From the NCBI GenBank assembly GCA_016868575.1, contig VGGL01000018.1, positions 1-37,036 of the forward strand: 37,036 nt of DNA. Direction: 5' to 3'. Under the pieces are notes generated by a model. That model searched no databases. It was not told the origin of the DNA and saw only the letters and a list, made by a program, of their open reading frames with translations. How positions within the stretch are numbered: position 1 is the first letter of the stretch; each line of letters starts with the position of its first letter. Source of the stretch: Bacteroidota bacterium (lineage in GTDB: Bacteria; Bacteroidota; Bacteroidia; Bacteroidales; FEN-979). A program made the translations under genes and the position numbers. This document shows, in pieces, positions 14,758 through 24,116 of this stretch.

Positions 14758-15621
14758 TTACCCGAGGTAGGTCTTCAGGATCTTGCTTCTGCTGGTATGT
14801 TTGAGCCGGCGGATCGCTTTTTCCTTGATTTGGCGGACCCGCTCGCGGGTGAGTTCGAATTTTTCCCCGATCTCTTCGAGGGTGAGGGGGTGGCTGCCAT
14901 TGAGTCCAAAATAATCTCTGATCACGTCAGCTTCGCGGTGGGTAAGGGTCGAGATGGCACGTTCAATCTCTCTCCTGAGGGATTCATATAACAACCCGGA
15001 TTCTGGCGTGGAGATGTCCTCGTTGCGCAACACATCGTACATGTTGGTCTCCTCGTCCTGGATCAGCGGGGCATCCATGGAAACATGGCGACCGGAGTTG
15101 CGAAGGCTTTCGCGCACCTCATTTTCTGAAATTTCGAGGAGCTTGGCGATCTCTGCTGCATTGGGTTCCCGTTCGAAGCGCTGTTCCAGGGCTGCAAAAG
15201 CTTTGTTGATCTTATTGATGGAGCCGATTTTGTTCAGCGGGAGACGGACGATCCGTGATTGTTCAGCCAGCGCCTGGAGGATCGACTGTCGGATCCACCA
15301 TACGGCGTAGGAGATGAACTTGAATCCGCGGGTTTCGTCGAAACGATGAGCTGCTTTGATGAGTCCCAGGTTGCCTTCATTGATCAGGTCGGGCAGGCTC
15401 AGCCCCTGGTTTTGGTATTGCTTCGAGACCGAGACCACAAACCGGAGGTTGGCTTTGGCCAGTTTTTCCAGGGCCGTCTGATCGCCCTGCTTGATGCGCT
15501 GTGCAAGGGCAACCTCTTCTTCAGCGGTAATGAGTTCCACCCTCCCGATTTCCTGGAGGTATTTGTCAAGGGATGCGGTTTCGCGGTTGGTAACCTGTTT
15601 GACGATCTTCAGTTGCCTCAT
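14758..15621 (-). CDS. rpoD: Primary RNA polymerase sigma factor (sigma-A, Bacteroidota type)
   Basis: This 287-residue sigma-70 factor directs transcription of housekeeping genes. Region 1.2 begins [18 protein letters not shown]. Region 2 is complete ([20 protein letters not shown], then [17 protein letters not shown]). Region 3 and the region 4.2 helix-turn-helix ([20 protein letters not shown]) follow. It lacks the acidic region 1.1 of proteobacterial RpoD, as is typical of the phylum, and reads the TAnnTTTG promoters seen across this window. It lies between pnp (112 bases upstream) and rpe. Confidence 0.96.
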   Translation of the reverse strand: MRQLKIVKQVTNRETASLDKYLQEIGRVELITAEEEVALAQRIKQGDQTALEKLAKANLRFVVSVSKQYQNQGLSLPDLINEGNLGLIKAAHRFDETRGFKFISYAVWWIRQSILQALAEQSRIVRLPLNKIGSINKINKAFAALEQRFEREPNAAEIAKLLEISENEVRESLRNSGRHVSMDAPLIQDEETNMYDVLRNEDISTPESGLLYESLRREIERAISTLTHREADVIRDYFGLNGSHPLTLEEIGEKFELTRERVRQIKEKAIRRLKHTSRSKILKTYLG

Positions 15622-15733
15622 GGCTTCAGTATATGATCAACATGCAGATAAACTTGCCATATGATTTTCATCCCTGCAAAGGAGAGGAAAACGGCAGTTT
15701 TACGAAAGCCGCAATCAATGGTTTCAAAAATGA

Positions 15734-17860
15734 TCAATTATTTGGCTTGGGCATCAACACTTTTCTTGAGAGCTTGATCTTTCCGTCCTTGTCGATAGCC
15801 ATCAACTTCACGGTCACTTCATCTCCCACGTTGAGCACATCGCGGATGTCTTTGATCCGGTCCCAGCAGATCTCAGAGATATGAACCATTCCGTCGGTAC
15901 CCGGCATGATCTCCACAAATGCGCCGAAGGAGGTGATATTTCTTACTTTTCCGGTATAGATCTCACCCACTTCCGGTACGGCCACAATCCTTTTGATCTT
16001 TGCTTTCACAGCTTCAATCGACTCCAGGTCAACGGCGGAGATATCAATGATGCCAAATTCGCCAACTTCTTCGATGACGATGGTGGATTTGGTCTCTTTC
16101 TGCATCTCCTGGATCACTTTTCCGCCGGGGCCGATGACGGCGCCGATAAATTCGCGCGGGATCTTGATCTGGACGATCCGCGGGACAAATGGTTTGTAGT
16201 CATCCCGTGGCTTGGAGATCGTTTCTTCAATTTTTCCGAGGATGTGCAGGCGACCTATACGGGCTTGTTCCAGCGCTTGTTCCAGGATCTGGTAGGAGAG
16301 TCCATCGGTTTTTATATCCATCTGGCAGGCGGTAATCCCGTCACGGGTGCCGCAAACCTTGAAGTCCATGTCACCCAGGTGGTCTTCATCACCCAGGATG
16401 TCGGAGAGGATGGCATATTTTCCGGAAGCCGTGTCGGTGATCAGCCCCATGGCGATACCCGATACCGGTTTCCGCAGTCTGACGCCCGCATCCAGCAGCG
16501 CCATGGTTCCCGCGCAAACGGTGGCCATGGAAGAGCTCCCATTGGATTCGAGTATATCGGAGACGACGCGGATGGTGTAAGGGTTATTTTCTTCGGCTGT
16601 CGGGATCATGTTTTTCAGGGCACGGAGTGCAAGGTTTCCGTGACCGATCTCCCGGCGGCTGGTACCCCTGTTGGGTTTCACCTCACCGGTGGCAAAGGGC
16701 GGAAAGTTATAATGGAGTAAGAAGTTCACCTTGCCTTCAATAAAGGCGCCATCGATCACCTGTTCATCCAGCTTGGTACCCATGGTAACCGTGGTGAGGC
16801 TTTGGGTTTCACCCCTGGTGAAGATGGCTGAGCCGTGAGTGGCAGGGAGGTAATCCACCTCGCACCAGATGGGCCGGATTTCATCCAGGTTTCGTCCATC
16901 GACACGCTTTTTATGGTCAAGGGTAGCATTTCTCACGGCATCTCTTTCGAGGGCGTGGAAGTAGCGCTTGATCAGCGGTTTTTTCTCTTCCTGTTCTTCT
17001 TCGGAGAATGAGGCGATAAACTCATCCCTGACCAGTTCGAAGGCATCATGCCGTTCATGTTTGTTGCTGATACCTTTGGAAGCGATCTCGTAAAGTTTGC
17101 TGTAAAGGCTTTGTTGCATCTGATCCTTTAGTGCGGGATCATTCGTTTCGTGGTCATAGGTACGTTTGGGGGTGGCTTTTTCAACTTTGGCAGCCAGCTC
17201 CAGCTGTCCCTTGCATTGCAGTTTGATATAGTCATGTGCAAATTTGAGGGCTTCCAGCATTTCCGTTTCGCTGATCTCTTTCATTTCGCCTTCCACCATC
17301 ACGATGTTATCCATGGTTGCGGCCACGATGATGTCGAGGTCTGACCCCGGGATGGCGTTGATGTTGGGATTAATGACCAATTTCCCTTCGATTTTTCCAA
17401 TGCGGACTTCAGAGATGGGCCCATTGAAAGGGATATCGGATACGGCGAGGGCGGCAGATGCGGCCAGGCATGCCAGGGCATCCGGAATCTCTTGCTTATC
17501 CGAGGAGAGCAAAGATATCAGCACTTGTACTTCTGCGTGAAAGTCGTCGGGGAAGAGGGGGCGCAGGGCGCGGTCGACAAGCCGGGAGATGAGGATCTCA
17601 TATTCTGACGGCCGGGCTTCGCGTTTGAAGAAACCGCCGGGAAAGCGTCCGGTGGAAGCGTATTTTTCCTTGTATTCCACCGTGAGGGGCATGAAGTCGA
17701 CATTTTCGCCCGCCTCCTTGTTGGCCACTGCGGTAGCCAGCAACATGGTGTCGCCCATTTTCACGACGACCGAACCATCGGCTTGTTTGGCAAGTTTACC
17801 GGTCTCTATGGTGATGACCTGTCCATTTCCCAGGTCGATTGTTTGTGTAATTCCAGTCAT
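15734..17860 (-). CDS. pnp: Polyribonucleotide nucleotidyltransferase (PNPase)
   Basis: This 3'-5' phosphorolytic exoribonuclease takes part in mRNA decay. The 708 residues contain two RNase PH domains (about 1-225 and 310-540) joined by a helical linker. The active-site region includes [24 protein letters not shown] and [23 protein letters not shown] domain ([19 protein letters not shown]) and a C-terminal S1 domain ([20 protein letters not shown]) follow, giving the full canonical length. It lies 74 bases after rpsO, with a terminator hairpin between them, the classic rpsO-pnp arrangement. Read-through from the rpsO promoter probably supplies some of its expression. Confidence 0.97.
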   Translation of the reverse strand: MTGITQTIDLGNGQVITIETGKLAKQADGSVVVKMGDTMLLATAVANKEAGENVDFMPLTVEYKEKYASTGRFPGGFFKREARPSEYEILISRLVDRALRPLFPDDFHAEVQVLISLLSSDKQEIPDALACLAASAALAVSDIPFNGPISEVRIGKIEGKLVINPNINAIPGSDLDIIVAATMDNIVMVEGEMKEISETEMLEALKFAHDYIKLQCKGQLELAAKVEKATPKRTYDHETNDPALKDQMQQSLYSKLYEIASKGISNKHERHDAFELVRDEFIASFSEEEQEEKKPLIKRYFHALERDAVRNATLDHKKRVDGRNLDEIRPIWCEVDYLPATHGSAIFTRGETQSLTTVTMGTKLDEQVIDGAFIEGKVNFLLHYNFPPFATGEVKPNRGTSRREIGHGNLALRALKNMIPTAEENNPYTIRVVSDILESNGSSSMATVCAGTMALLDAGVRLRKPVSGIAMGLITDTASGKYAILSDILGDEDHLGDMDFKVCGTRDGITACQMDIKTDGLSYQILEQALEQARIGRLHILGKIEETISKPRDDYKPFVPRIVQIKIPREFIGAVIGPGGKVIQEMQKETKSTIVIEEVGEFGIIDISAVDLESIEAVKAKIKRIVAVPEVGEIYTGKVRNITSFGAFVEIMPGTDGMVHISEICWDRIKDIRDVLNVGDEVTVKLMAIDKDGKIKLSRKVLMPKPNN

Positions 17861-17883
17861 GTTTTTTCCTTTCTGTTAATATG

Positions 17884-17913
17884 AAAAAAGGCAATTCGAT
17901 TAAATTGCCTTTT
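17884..17913 (-). terminator. rpsO-pnp intergenic terminator or attenuator
   Basis: On the minus strand AAAAGGCAATT and AATTGCCTTTT form a stem around a six-base loop, ending in a six-T tract. It lies just after the rpsO stop and should partly terminate the rpsO transcript before pnp. Confidence 0.8.
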
Positions 17914-17934
17914 CTCGCCAGTTGTTTACAAATT

Positions 17935-18204
17935 TTATTTTCTGATCTTTAGTTTCTTGATGATGCTCCGGTACCTGGTGATGTCTTTTTCTTTCAGGTA
18001 GTCAAGGAGTCTTCGCCGTTTGCCTACGAGCCGGACCAATGAGCGCTCGGTAGCCAGGTCATTTTTCATCGATTTCAGGTGTTCGGTCAGCCGTTTGATC
18101 CGTTCGGTGAACATAGCGATCTGACATTCTGCAGTGCCTGAGTCAAACTCTGATTTTCCAAAATCCTTGAAGATGGCCGTTTTTTCCTGGGTTGATAATT
18201 TCAT
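17935..18204 (-). CDS. rpsO: 30S ribosomal protein S15
   Basis: This 89-residue 16S rRNA-binding protein is part of the central domain of the small subunit. Family motifs are ATG-initiated MKLSTQEKTAIFKDFG, SGTAECQIAMFTERI, LTEHLKSMKNDLATERSL and the basic GKRRRLLDYLKEKD. The start at 18204 is chosen because the standard S15 N-terminus begins there and a perfect promoter lies about 40 bases upstream. A longer upstream frame exists but runs through promoter DNA. It is followed by the terminator and pnp. Confidence 0.97.
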   Translation of the reverse strand: MKLSTQEKTAIFKDFGKSEFDSGTAECQIAMFTERIKRLTEHLKSMKNDLATERSLVRLVGKRRRLLDYLKEKDITRYRSIIKKLKIRK

Positions 18205-18245
18205 GCTTGTTAGCCTTTTGCTGATTAACGTTCTTTTTAGGGCTG

Positions 18246-18253
18246 CAAAAGTA
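18246..18253 (-). promoter_or_regulatory. Promoter -7 element of rpsO
   Basis: The minus strand reads TACTTTTG, a perfect TAnnTTTG, giving a leader of about 35 bases before the ATG at 18204. Confidence 0.7.
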
Positions 18254-18294
18254 ATAATTTTTTTATTAAGATGAAGACGGAGGAATATATTTTC

Positions 18295-18302
18295 TACATT
18301 TG
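18295..18302 (+). promoter_or_regulatory. Promoter -7 element of the DUF4342 gene
   Basis: TACATTTG fits TAnnTTTG perfectly, 20 bases before the ATG at 18323, and is divergent from the rpsO promoter. Confidence 0.6.
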
Positions 18303-18322
18303 GATGGCAATAAGAGAGAACC

Positions 18323-18595
18323 ATGGAAAATTTTTCGAATGAATTCAGGGTACGCGGTGAGGAACTCCTCCAGAAGATCAAGGATCTCGTCCACGAAGGC
18401 AATGTGCGTCGCATCATCATCAAGGATGAAGAGGGCAAGACGTATATCGAGATCCCGGTGATGGTCGGAATAGTGGGTGCCATTCTGGCGCCTATTCTGG
18501 CTGCTGTGGGGGCGATCGCTGCACTGGCTGCCAACTTCAAGGTAGAGGTGATCCGGTGTGAGGAAAAGAAACCGGATGATCAGAAGAAGGAGTGA
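18323..18595 (+). CDS. DUF4342 domain-containing small membrane protein
   Basis: This 90-residue protein starts with a helical segment (RGEELLQKIKDLVHEGNVRR). It has the DUF4342 core IIIKDEEGKTYIEIPVMVGI, and then an alanine-rich hydrophobic stretch (VGAILAPILAAVGAIAALAA) that could be one membrane helix. It ends in a charged tail. The function is unknown. It has its own promoter, and its last 16 bases overlap the convergent aroE. Confidence 0.8.
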   Translation: MENFSNEFRVRGEELLQKIKDLVHEGNVRRIIIKDEEGKTYIEIPVMVGIVGAILAPILAAVGAIAALAANFKVEVIRCEEKKPDDQKKE

Positions 18596-19332
18596 CGCCA
18601 TATCCGCCAGGATTCGTCCGCCTGGCTAACCAGCATGGGGTATCCGTTGAGGATGACGGCCCCACGCTTTTCACCTTCCTGCAGAAAAACTGTTTTTTCA
18701 GGGTTGTATGTCAGATCATAGAGGATATGATGAGGAGAGATATGTTCATAGGGGATGGGCGGTTTCCCTGTTGTGTCAGGAAATGTTCCGAGCGGGGTGG
18801 TCTGGATAATGCATGGGTGCTGATCCATCACTTCGCTGGTGATTTGCCCATACGTGATGACGCCTGAGCCACCTGGCTTTCTGGATACCAGGGTAAAAGG
18901 GATATTTCTCTTTTGCAGCACGAAAGCAACTGCTCTGGCGGCGCCGCCCGTACCGAGGATCAAGGCATTGCAGAACCCCGGGAGTTTGTCCAGCGTCTTT
19001 TCAAAACCCACCACATCGGTGTTGTATCCGGTAAGGATCATCTTGCCCTTTGCCTTGGTGATACAAATGGTATTCACGGCGCCCACCGCATGCGCCACGG
19101 GATCAATATGGTGCAAATAACGCAAAACACTGATCTTATATGGGATGGTGACATTCAATCCGCACACCTCCGGGTGGTTTTCCAACCATTGCGGTAACTC
19201 GGAAATATCTTCGAGCGGATAGGTTTTATAGGATGCTAAATCTGAAAGGCCTTTTTCCCGGAAAAGGTCGGTGAAATATTTTTCGGAAAAGGAATGGGTA
19301 AGAGGAAATCCGATCAACCCGAAACATCTCAT
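18580..19332 (-). CDS. aroE: Shikimate dehydrogenase
   Basis: This enzyme reduces 3-dehydroshikimate to shikimate with NADPH in aromatic amino acid synthesis. From the ATG at 19332 it has 250 residues: MRCFGLIGFPLTHSFS at the substrate-binding N-terminus, NVTIPYK at 60-66 with catalytic Lys66, the NADP-binding loop GTGGAARAV and a C-terminal QADESWRIW. The start at 19332 overlaps the DUF368 stop as ATGA, which shows coupling; the longer frame upstream runs inside DUF368. Slightly short for the family (about 270), as is common in Bacteroidota. Confidence 0.93.
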   Translation of the reverse strand: MRCFGLIGFPLTHSFSEKYFTDLFREKGLSDLASYKTYPLEDISELPQWLENHPEVCGLNVTIPYKISVLRYLHHIDPVAHAVGAVNTICITKAKGKMILTGYNTDVVGFEKTLDKLPGFCNALILGTGGAARAVAFVLQKRNIPFTLVSRKPGGSGVITYGQITSEVMDQHPCIIQTTPLGTFPDTTGKPPIPYEHISPHHILYDLTYNPEKTVFLQEGEKRGAVILNGYPMLVSQADESWRIWRHSFF

Positions 19333-20252
19333 ATATTTCTGATCTCCACGATTTTTTCTATGGCCCAGATGCTCAGGATACCGGCCAGGATCAAGGCGAG
19401 GGCAATCAGCAGGGGGGTGTCGAACTGGGTGGGAAAGTAGATCTGCCATTTGGCAATGACAGGTTGATCCCCATTAAAGACGAGATTGCCCATCCGGTCG
19501 GTGAGTTGTACCATCTCTTTCCATGGCCAGAGGGCACGCAGAGAGCCAAGGACGAACCCGGCCAGCAGCGCAGTGGTTTCGTTGTGGTATTTCTTGTACA
19601 ACCAGGAAAGGAACATGGAAAACAAAATCAGTCCGATGAAACACCCAATGAGAAAGGGGATCAGGATATCGAGGTTAAAGTTTGCCAGGGCTTCCATGAT
19701 TAGCGTGTAGTTTCCCAGCAGGAGCAAGGCAAAAGAGCCCGACAGCCCTGGCAGGATCATGGCACAGGCCGCAACCGTTCCATTGAATCCCAGGTAGAAG
19801 AAGTTGGTGTTCTCCGTAAGTGGATTGAGAAAAGATATACTTACAGCAATGGCTGTCCCGACAAAGAAAAAAAGGTAAACCATCGGATTCCACTTGCGGA
19901 TCGTTTTACTCACAAAATATACTGAAGCAGCAATGAGCCCGAAAAAGTAAGCGCTGATGAAAACCGGGTAGTTTCTAAACAGAAAGGCCATTACTTCTGC
20001 CAGGGAGAAAACCGCAATAACGACACCCAGCAAGACCTGCGCCAGAAAGACCAGGTCGGTATGCCTGGCAAATTCCTTCCATTTTCCGGTGAAGAACAGC
20101 ACCATCGCCTGGAAGTCAAATTTTTTCAAGGCGTTGAGGAGCCGTTCGAGGATATTGGTAATGAGTGCAATCGTACCTCCTGATACCCCCGGGATCACAT
20201 TCGCCGTTCCAATGGCGAGGCCTTTTAGTACAAGAATGATCATTGCCTTCAT
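19329..20252 (-). CDS. DUF368 (PopT-type) polyprenyl-phosphate transporter
   Basis: This 307-residue integral membrane protein has about eight hydrophobic segments. The DUF368 hallmarks are the duplicated glycine-rich motifs IGTANVIPGVSGGTIALIT at the N-terminus and AAC-AMILPGLSGSFALLLLG in the middle. DUF368 proteins of the PopT type have been shown to recycle undecaprenyl phosphate across the cytoplasmic membrane for cell-wall synthesis, and that is the likely role here. It lies three bases after the upstream TPR gene and overlaps aroE by four bases, so it is in the middle of a three-gene operon. Confidence 0.88.
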   Translation of the reverse strand: MKAMIILVLKGLAIGTANVIPGVSGGTIALITNILERLLNALKKFDFQAMVLFFTGKWKEFARHTDLVFLAQVLLGVVIAVFSLAEVMAFLFRNYPVFISAYFFGLIAASVYFVSKTIRKWNPMVYLFFFVGTAIAVSISFLNPLTENTNFFYLGFNGTVAACAMILPGLSGSFALLLLGNYTLIMEALANFNLDILIPFLIGCFIGLILFSMFLSWLYKKYHNETTALLAGFVLGSLRALWPWKEMVQLTDRMGNLVFNGDQPVIAKWQIYFPTQFDTPLLIALALILAGILSIWAIEKIVEIRNI

Positions 20253-20255
20253 GGG

Positions 20256-21680
20256 TTAAAGCTTATCCCTGTTTTGCTGTTTCCGCTCAATGAGGGCCGG
20301 AAACTCAGGAAACTGAAGGATATCCGGATAGTATTCCCAGAGCTGAAAATGGAGCAGGTAGTTGATCGACAAAGCTGTTTCCAGCGCTTCCATGGCTTGT
20401 TTGACCTTCAGGGCTTTGATCAGGTAGACGGTCAGGCGGTAGTAAAGAGATGCATCTTCCCCTACGATGGCGATCCCATCCTGGATGATGCGGATCGCTT
20501 CTTCAAACCGGTCTCTCACCGCATATAGATGAGAAAGGTCAAGGTATGCCTGAACATTGCCCGGCTCCAGCTCCACAACCTTGTTGTAAAGGTCTTCCGC
20601 CTCATCATACTTGTCAAGTTCGTAGTACGAGTCGGCCAGTTCAAATAAAGCAAGCGTATTCGAAGGATTAAGCTCCGAAGCTTTCTTCAGAAAGGGCAAT
20701 GATTCCCTGAATTTGCCCATTTCCTGGTAGGAGATGCCAATGTTTGACCAGGCATCTTCAAAAAGCTCGTCAATCCGGATCGATTTCATGAAGTAATCGA
20801 TGGCTTTGTTGTAATCTTCCAGGTTCTGGTAACACTCCCCGATATAATAGTAGGTAAGCGGCTCGTAGGTGGTGTGGGGGAGGGCTTCCCGGTAGACGGA
20901 GATGGCTTTATGGTAATCTTCCGTTGCCGTGTAGGCATTGGCTTTCCCAAAGTAGGCAGAAACGAAGGTTTCGTCGAGGGCCAGGGCATAATCATAGGCC
21001 ATGATCGATTTATCGAATTGCCGGATACCATGATAAGCGATACCCAGACAAAACCAGGCCGGGGCTGAAAATGGATTCTTATCTGTATATTCAGTGAAAA
21101 AGGTGACCGCTTCTTCCTGCATGTCTCCCACTTCATAGGCCATGCTGATGTCATCAAGAAGGTAATCCCTTTCCGGATCATCCTGCAGCGCCCATTTCAG
21201 GAAAGCAATGGCTTTGGCATAATCCCCCATGCCCTCATATTCGTAAGCAATCTGGATATACGCGTCGACTTTCTCTTCGGGGCTGCCGTACTTCACAGCG
21301 TGTTTGTAATGTTTTACCGCTTCCTCGTATTTTCCCAGCCGGGAGTAAGCAGTGCCCTGGGTCATGTATAACTCATAGCTGCCTGCGGCGAGGCTTCTGA
21401 TGTCTTGCAGCAATGCCAGGGCTTCCTGTGCCTTATCGCTGCTGATCAGGTACATGGCTTTCCGGAGAAGGATCGACGTATTACGGGGATGTTGAAGCAG
21501 GGCATGCCGGATGGTCTGCCGGGTTTTATTCAACAGGTTTTTATGGAGGTAATAATCGATGATCTCCTCAAATTCTTCCACATCAAAAAAGAAATGTTCC
21601 TTCCGCTTCAGCATCCGCTCGTAGCGTCTGACCAGTGAAACGGTTTCATCATCCGGAAATGGATCTTGTTGCCTGCCCAT
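20256..21680 (-). CDS. Tetratricopeptide repeat protein
   Basis: This 474-residue soluble protein has about ten TPR units from residue 35 onward, for example GKYEEAVKHYKHAVKYGSPE, GDYAKAIAFLKWALQDDPE, FDKSIMAYDYALALDETF and YNKAIDYFMKSIRIDELF. No signal peptide or membrane segment is visible. TPR proteins act as scaffolds; no partner can be named. It heads the operon with DUF368 and aroE, and a perfect promoter element lies 21 bases upstream, divergent from the phosphohexomutase gene. Confidence 0.88.
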   Translation of the reverse strand: MGRQQDPFPDDETVSLVRRYERMLKRKEHFFFDVEEFEEIIDYYLHKNLLNKTRQTIRHALLQHPRNTSILLRKAMYLISSDKAQEALALLQDIRSLAAGSYELYMTQGTAYSRLGKYEEAVKHYKHAVKYGSPEEKVDAYIQIAYEYEGMGDYAKAIAFLKWALQDDPERDYLLDDISMAYEVGDMQEEAVTFFTEYTDKNPFSAPAWFCLGIAYHGIRQFDKSIMAYDYALALDETFVSAYFGKANAYTATEDYHKAISVYREALPHTTYEPLTYYYIGECYQNLEDYNKAIDYFMKSIRIDELFEDAWSNIGISYQEMGKFRESLPFLKKASELNPSNTLALFELADSYYELDKYDEAEDLYNKVVELEPGNVQAYLDLSHLYAVRDRFEEAIRIIQDGIAIVGEDASLYYRLTVYLIKALKVKQAMEALETALSINYLLHFQLWEYYPDILQFPEFPALIERKQQNRDKL

Positions 21681-21700
21681 CGTGTGCTCAAATAGTGCTA

Positions 21701-21708
21701 CAAAGTTA
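21701..21708 (-). promoter_or_regulatory. Promoter -7 element of the TPR-DUF368-aroE operon
   Basis: The minus strand reads TAACTTTG, a perfect TAnnTTTG, 21 bases before the ATG at 21680. Confidence 0.65.
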
Positions 21709-21717
21709 CAAAAATCC

Positions 21718-21725
21718 TATATTTG
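21718..21725 (+). promoter_or_regulatory. Promoter -7 element of the phosphohexomutase gene
   Basis: TATATTTG fits TAnnTTTG perfectly. It is back to back with the minus-strand promoter at 21701-21708. Confidence 0.65.
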
Positions 21726-21772
21726 TGGCGTTTTCTGTTTATCTGTATAACGAAAAAACATGGTGAGATAGT

Positions 21773-23164
21773 ATGGTATTGATAAAATCGATTTCTGGGA
21801 TCCGGGGTACCATTGGAGGAGCGGTTGGCGAAGGCCTGAATCCGCCTGATGTGGTAGGATTTGTAACGGCTTATACGTTACATCTTTCGCAGGGTGGCAG
21901 CAATAAGCCTCTCCGGGTGGTGGTTGGAAGAGATGCCAGGATATCCGGGCAGATGGTCGGCAAGATCGTTTCCGGAACCCTGATGAGCCTGGGCGTGGAA
22001 GTTATTGATCTCGGACTGGCCACAACGCCGACTGTTGAGATAGCTGTTCCCTTCTTCCAGGCCGATGGCGGTATCATCCTCACCGCAAGCCATAATCCGA
22101 AGCACTGGAATGCCCTCAAATTGCTTGATCACCAGGGGGAATTTCTCTCGGAGGAAGCGGGGAAGCAAATCCAGGCATTTGCTGAAGCCGGCACGTTTGT
22201 TTATCCCGGAATAGAGCAGGTTGGGTCATACAGGATGGATGATACGTTGCTGGATTTTCATATTCAGCAGATCCTTTCCCTTGACCTGGTGGACGTTGAA
22301 GCGATCCGCAAAAAGAAGTTCTGCATAGCGGTGGATGCGGTGAACTCTGTCGGGGGTATCGCCGTTCCAAGGTTGCTGAACGCATTAGGGGTAGCAGAGA
22401 TCCACGAACTCAACTGCATGCCCGATGGCCATTTTGCCCACAACCCGGAGCCTATACCGCCTTACCTGGATGACCTGGCCAAGATGGTTATAGATAAGGA
22501 TGCCGACCTGGGCATCGCTGTCGATCCGGACGTTGATCGGCTGGCACTGGTAACAGAAGAAGGCGAGCTGTTTGGTGAAGAGTACACCCTGGTGGCTGTG
22601 GCCGATTACATCCTTCAACATACCCCAGGAAATACCGTCAGCAACCTGTCGTCTTCAAGGGCTTTGAAAGAGGTGACGGAGAAATATGGTCAAACGTATG
22701 AGGCATCGGCAGTTGGAGAAGTCCATGTGGTGAAGAAGATGAAGGAGATCGGAGCCATCATCGGCGGAGAAGGCAACGGGGGTATTATCTATCCTGCCCT
22801 GCATTATGGCCGGGATGCGCTCGCCGGCATCGCCCTCTTTCTCACCTGGCTGGCAAAGTCGGGCAAGAGCTGTGCCGCCCTGCGGGATCTCTACCCAAAA
22901 TATGTGATCGCCAAATCGAGGATCGAATTGCAGCCGGGCATTGACCTTAACAAGATACTCCATCTGATCAGTGAGCAATACAAGAACCACCCTCAGAACA
23001 CTGTTGACGGGCTGCGGATTGAGTTTGGCCGGGAGTGGGTTCATCTGCGAAAGTCAAACACCGAGCCGATCATCCGCATTTATGCTGAAAGTGATGCGTC
23101 CACCAAAGCGGATCACCTGGCCCGCAAACTCATTGCCGACATCGGAGCGTTGATAAATAAATAA
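21773..23164 (+). CDS. glmM: Phosphoglucosamine mutase / phosphomannomutase family enzyme
   Basis: This 463-residue alpha-D-phosphohexomutase interconverts the 6-phosphate and 1-phosphate of a hexose or glucosamine. Domain 1 starts with KSISGIRGTIGG and carries the phosphoserine loop TASHNPKHWNALK with Ser106. The metal loop DPDVDRLALV, the sugar-binding loop GGEGNGGII and the phosphate-binding RKSNTEPIIRIYAE complete the active site. In Bacteroidota this type is usually annotated GlmM, which makes glucosamine 1-phosphate for UDP-GlcNAc; phosphomannomutase activity cannot be excluded. It is followed three bases later by a small basic protein. Confidence 0.87.
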   Translation: MVLIKSISGIRGTIGGAVGEGLNPPDVVGFVTAYTLHLSQGGSNKPLRVVVGRDARISGQMVGKIVSGTLMSLGVEVIDLGLATTPTVEIAVPFFQADGGIILTASHNPKHWNALKLLDHQGEFLSEEAGKQIQAFAEAGTFVYPGIEQVGSYRMDDTLLDFHIQQILSLDLVDVEAIRKKKFCIAVDAVNSVGGIAVPRLLNALGVAEIHELNCMPDGHFAHNPEPIPPYLDDLAKMVIDKDADLGIAVDPDVDRLALVTEEGELFGEEYTLVAVADYILQHTPGNTVSNLSSSRALKEVTEKYGQTYEASAVGEVHVVKKMKEIGAIIGGEGNGGIIYPALHYGRDALAGIALFLTWLAKSGKSCAALRDLYPKYVIAKSRIELQPGIDLNKILHLISEQYKNHPQNTVDGLRIEFGREWVHLRKSNTEPIIRIYAESDASTKADHLARKLIADIGALINK

Positions 23165-23167
23165 GAT

Positions 23168-23476
23168 ATGGTCATCAAAAAACGTCGTAAAAAAGCCCGT
23201 AAAGTCCGCTACAAGATAGTCAAGCTCAAACTGACTTCAGGACAGAAAACTGCGTTGGATAAATTCTGCCGGGCCAACCATACCACCCCGGTCAGGGCTA
23301 TCAAGAAAGCCATCCAGCCGATCTTTAAACGGTATCAAAAAGATGTACCGCCTCCTACCTATGTTTCAGAAAACCAGATTGACCTGTTCCAGATGATCGA
23401 GGAGGTGGAAATGGTGGCTACGGATGCAGGGAATGTGCATATGGCTGACGGTTCAGGATGGAACGACCGAGGGTGA
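23168..23476 (+). CDS. Small basic hypothetical protein downstream of glmM
   Basis: I do not recognise the family. The 102-residue product is strongly basic at the N-terminus (KKRRKKARKVRYKIVKLKL). A helical segment TSGQKTALDKFCRANHTTPV resembles a short helix-turn-helix or ribbon-like region, and an acidic tail includes QIDLFQMIEE. The composition suggests nucleic-acid binding. It lies three bases after glmM and is probably translated from the same mRNA. Its last 59 bases overlap the 3' end of convergent recR. Confidence 0.65.
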   Translation: MVIKKRRKKARKVRYKIVKLKLTSGQKTALDKFCRANHTTPVRAIKKAIQPIFKRYQKDVPPPTYVSENQIDLFQMIEEVEMVATDAGNVHMADGSGWNDRG

Positions 23477-24038
23477 CCTCATCCGTGTATTCCAGGTCGT
23501 CGCCAAAAGAGATTCCCCGGGCGATAATGGTTAATGCAATCCCTTTCCCGTCGAGCTTTTTCGAGATATAATAATTAGTCGTGTCCCCTTCGATCGTGGC
23601 AGGGAGGGCCAGGATGATTTCCCGGATTTGGCTCGTGCCGCAACGGGTTACCAGGCTTTCGATGGTCAGGTCGGCAGGCGCGATCCCCTCCATCGGGGAA
23701 ATGATCCCGCCCAGCACATGGTAGAGACCGATGAACTGTCCGGTCTTTTCAATGGCGATCACATCCCTGATATCCTCCACCACACATAGGATGTCGCGCA
23801 CCCGTTTCGGATTCGAGCAAATGTGACAGATCTCTTCATCCGAAATGCAATGACATTCGCTGCAGAACTTAATCTCTTTGGCCATCATACTGATCGACCC
23901 GGCCAGGGCTTCCACCTCTTCAGGATGTTTCTTGAGCAGATGAAGCGCCATCCGGAGTGCGCTTTTCCGGCCAATACCGGGCAGTTTGGAGAGTTCATTG
24001 ACAGCCGATTCGAGTAACTTTGACGGATATTGTTCCAT
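23418..24038 (-). CDS. recR: Recombination mediator protein RecR
   Basis: RecR works with RecO and RecF to load RecA at gaps during recombinational repair. The 206 residues have the helix-hairpin-helix LSKLPGIGRKSALRMALH, a four-cysteine zinc finger (C59, C62, C71, C74), and a Toprim domain with CVVEDIRDVIAIE and YHVLGGIISPMEGI. The end (DDLEYTDEVTLGRSILNR) is conserved. The tail extends about six residues past the usual end and overlaps the convergent basic-protein gene by 59 bases. Confidence 0.96.
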   Translation of the reverse strand: MEQYPSKLLESAVNELSKLPGIGRKSALRMALHLLKKHPEEVEALAGSISMMAKEIKFCSECHCISDEEICHICSNPKRVRDILCVVEDIRDVIAIEKTGQFIGLYHVLGGIISPMEGIAPADLTIESLVTRCGTSQIREIILALPATIEGDTTNYYISKKLDGKGIALTIIARGISFGDDLEYTDEVTLGRSILNRQPYAHSLHP

Positions 24039-24085
24039 GGATGATGTCAGGTAAAAAGAGCTATTCTTCCCATTGCGAAGTTATG

Positions 24086-24093
24086 TATTTTTG
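24086..24093 (+). promoter_or_regulatory. Promoter -7 element of the YwqK/MORN-repeat gene
   Basis: TATTTTTG fits TAnnTTTG perfectly. The predicted start near 24100 leaves a leader of about 17 bases before the TTG at 24117, which supports that start. Confidence 0.6.
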
Positions 24094-24116
24094 TTTCAGT
24101 CAAATTCACTACACCA

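Noticed and set aside
15881-16720. A 279-codon frame on the plus strand inside pnp
   Set aside because: It is antisense to a highly conserved enzyme and matches no family; it is a shadow of pnp codon structure.
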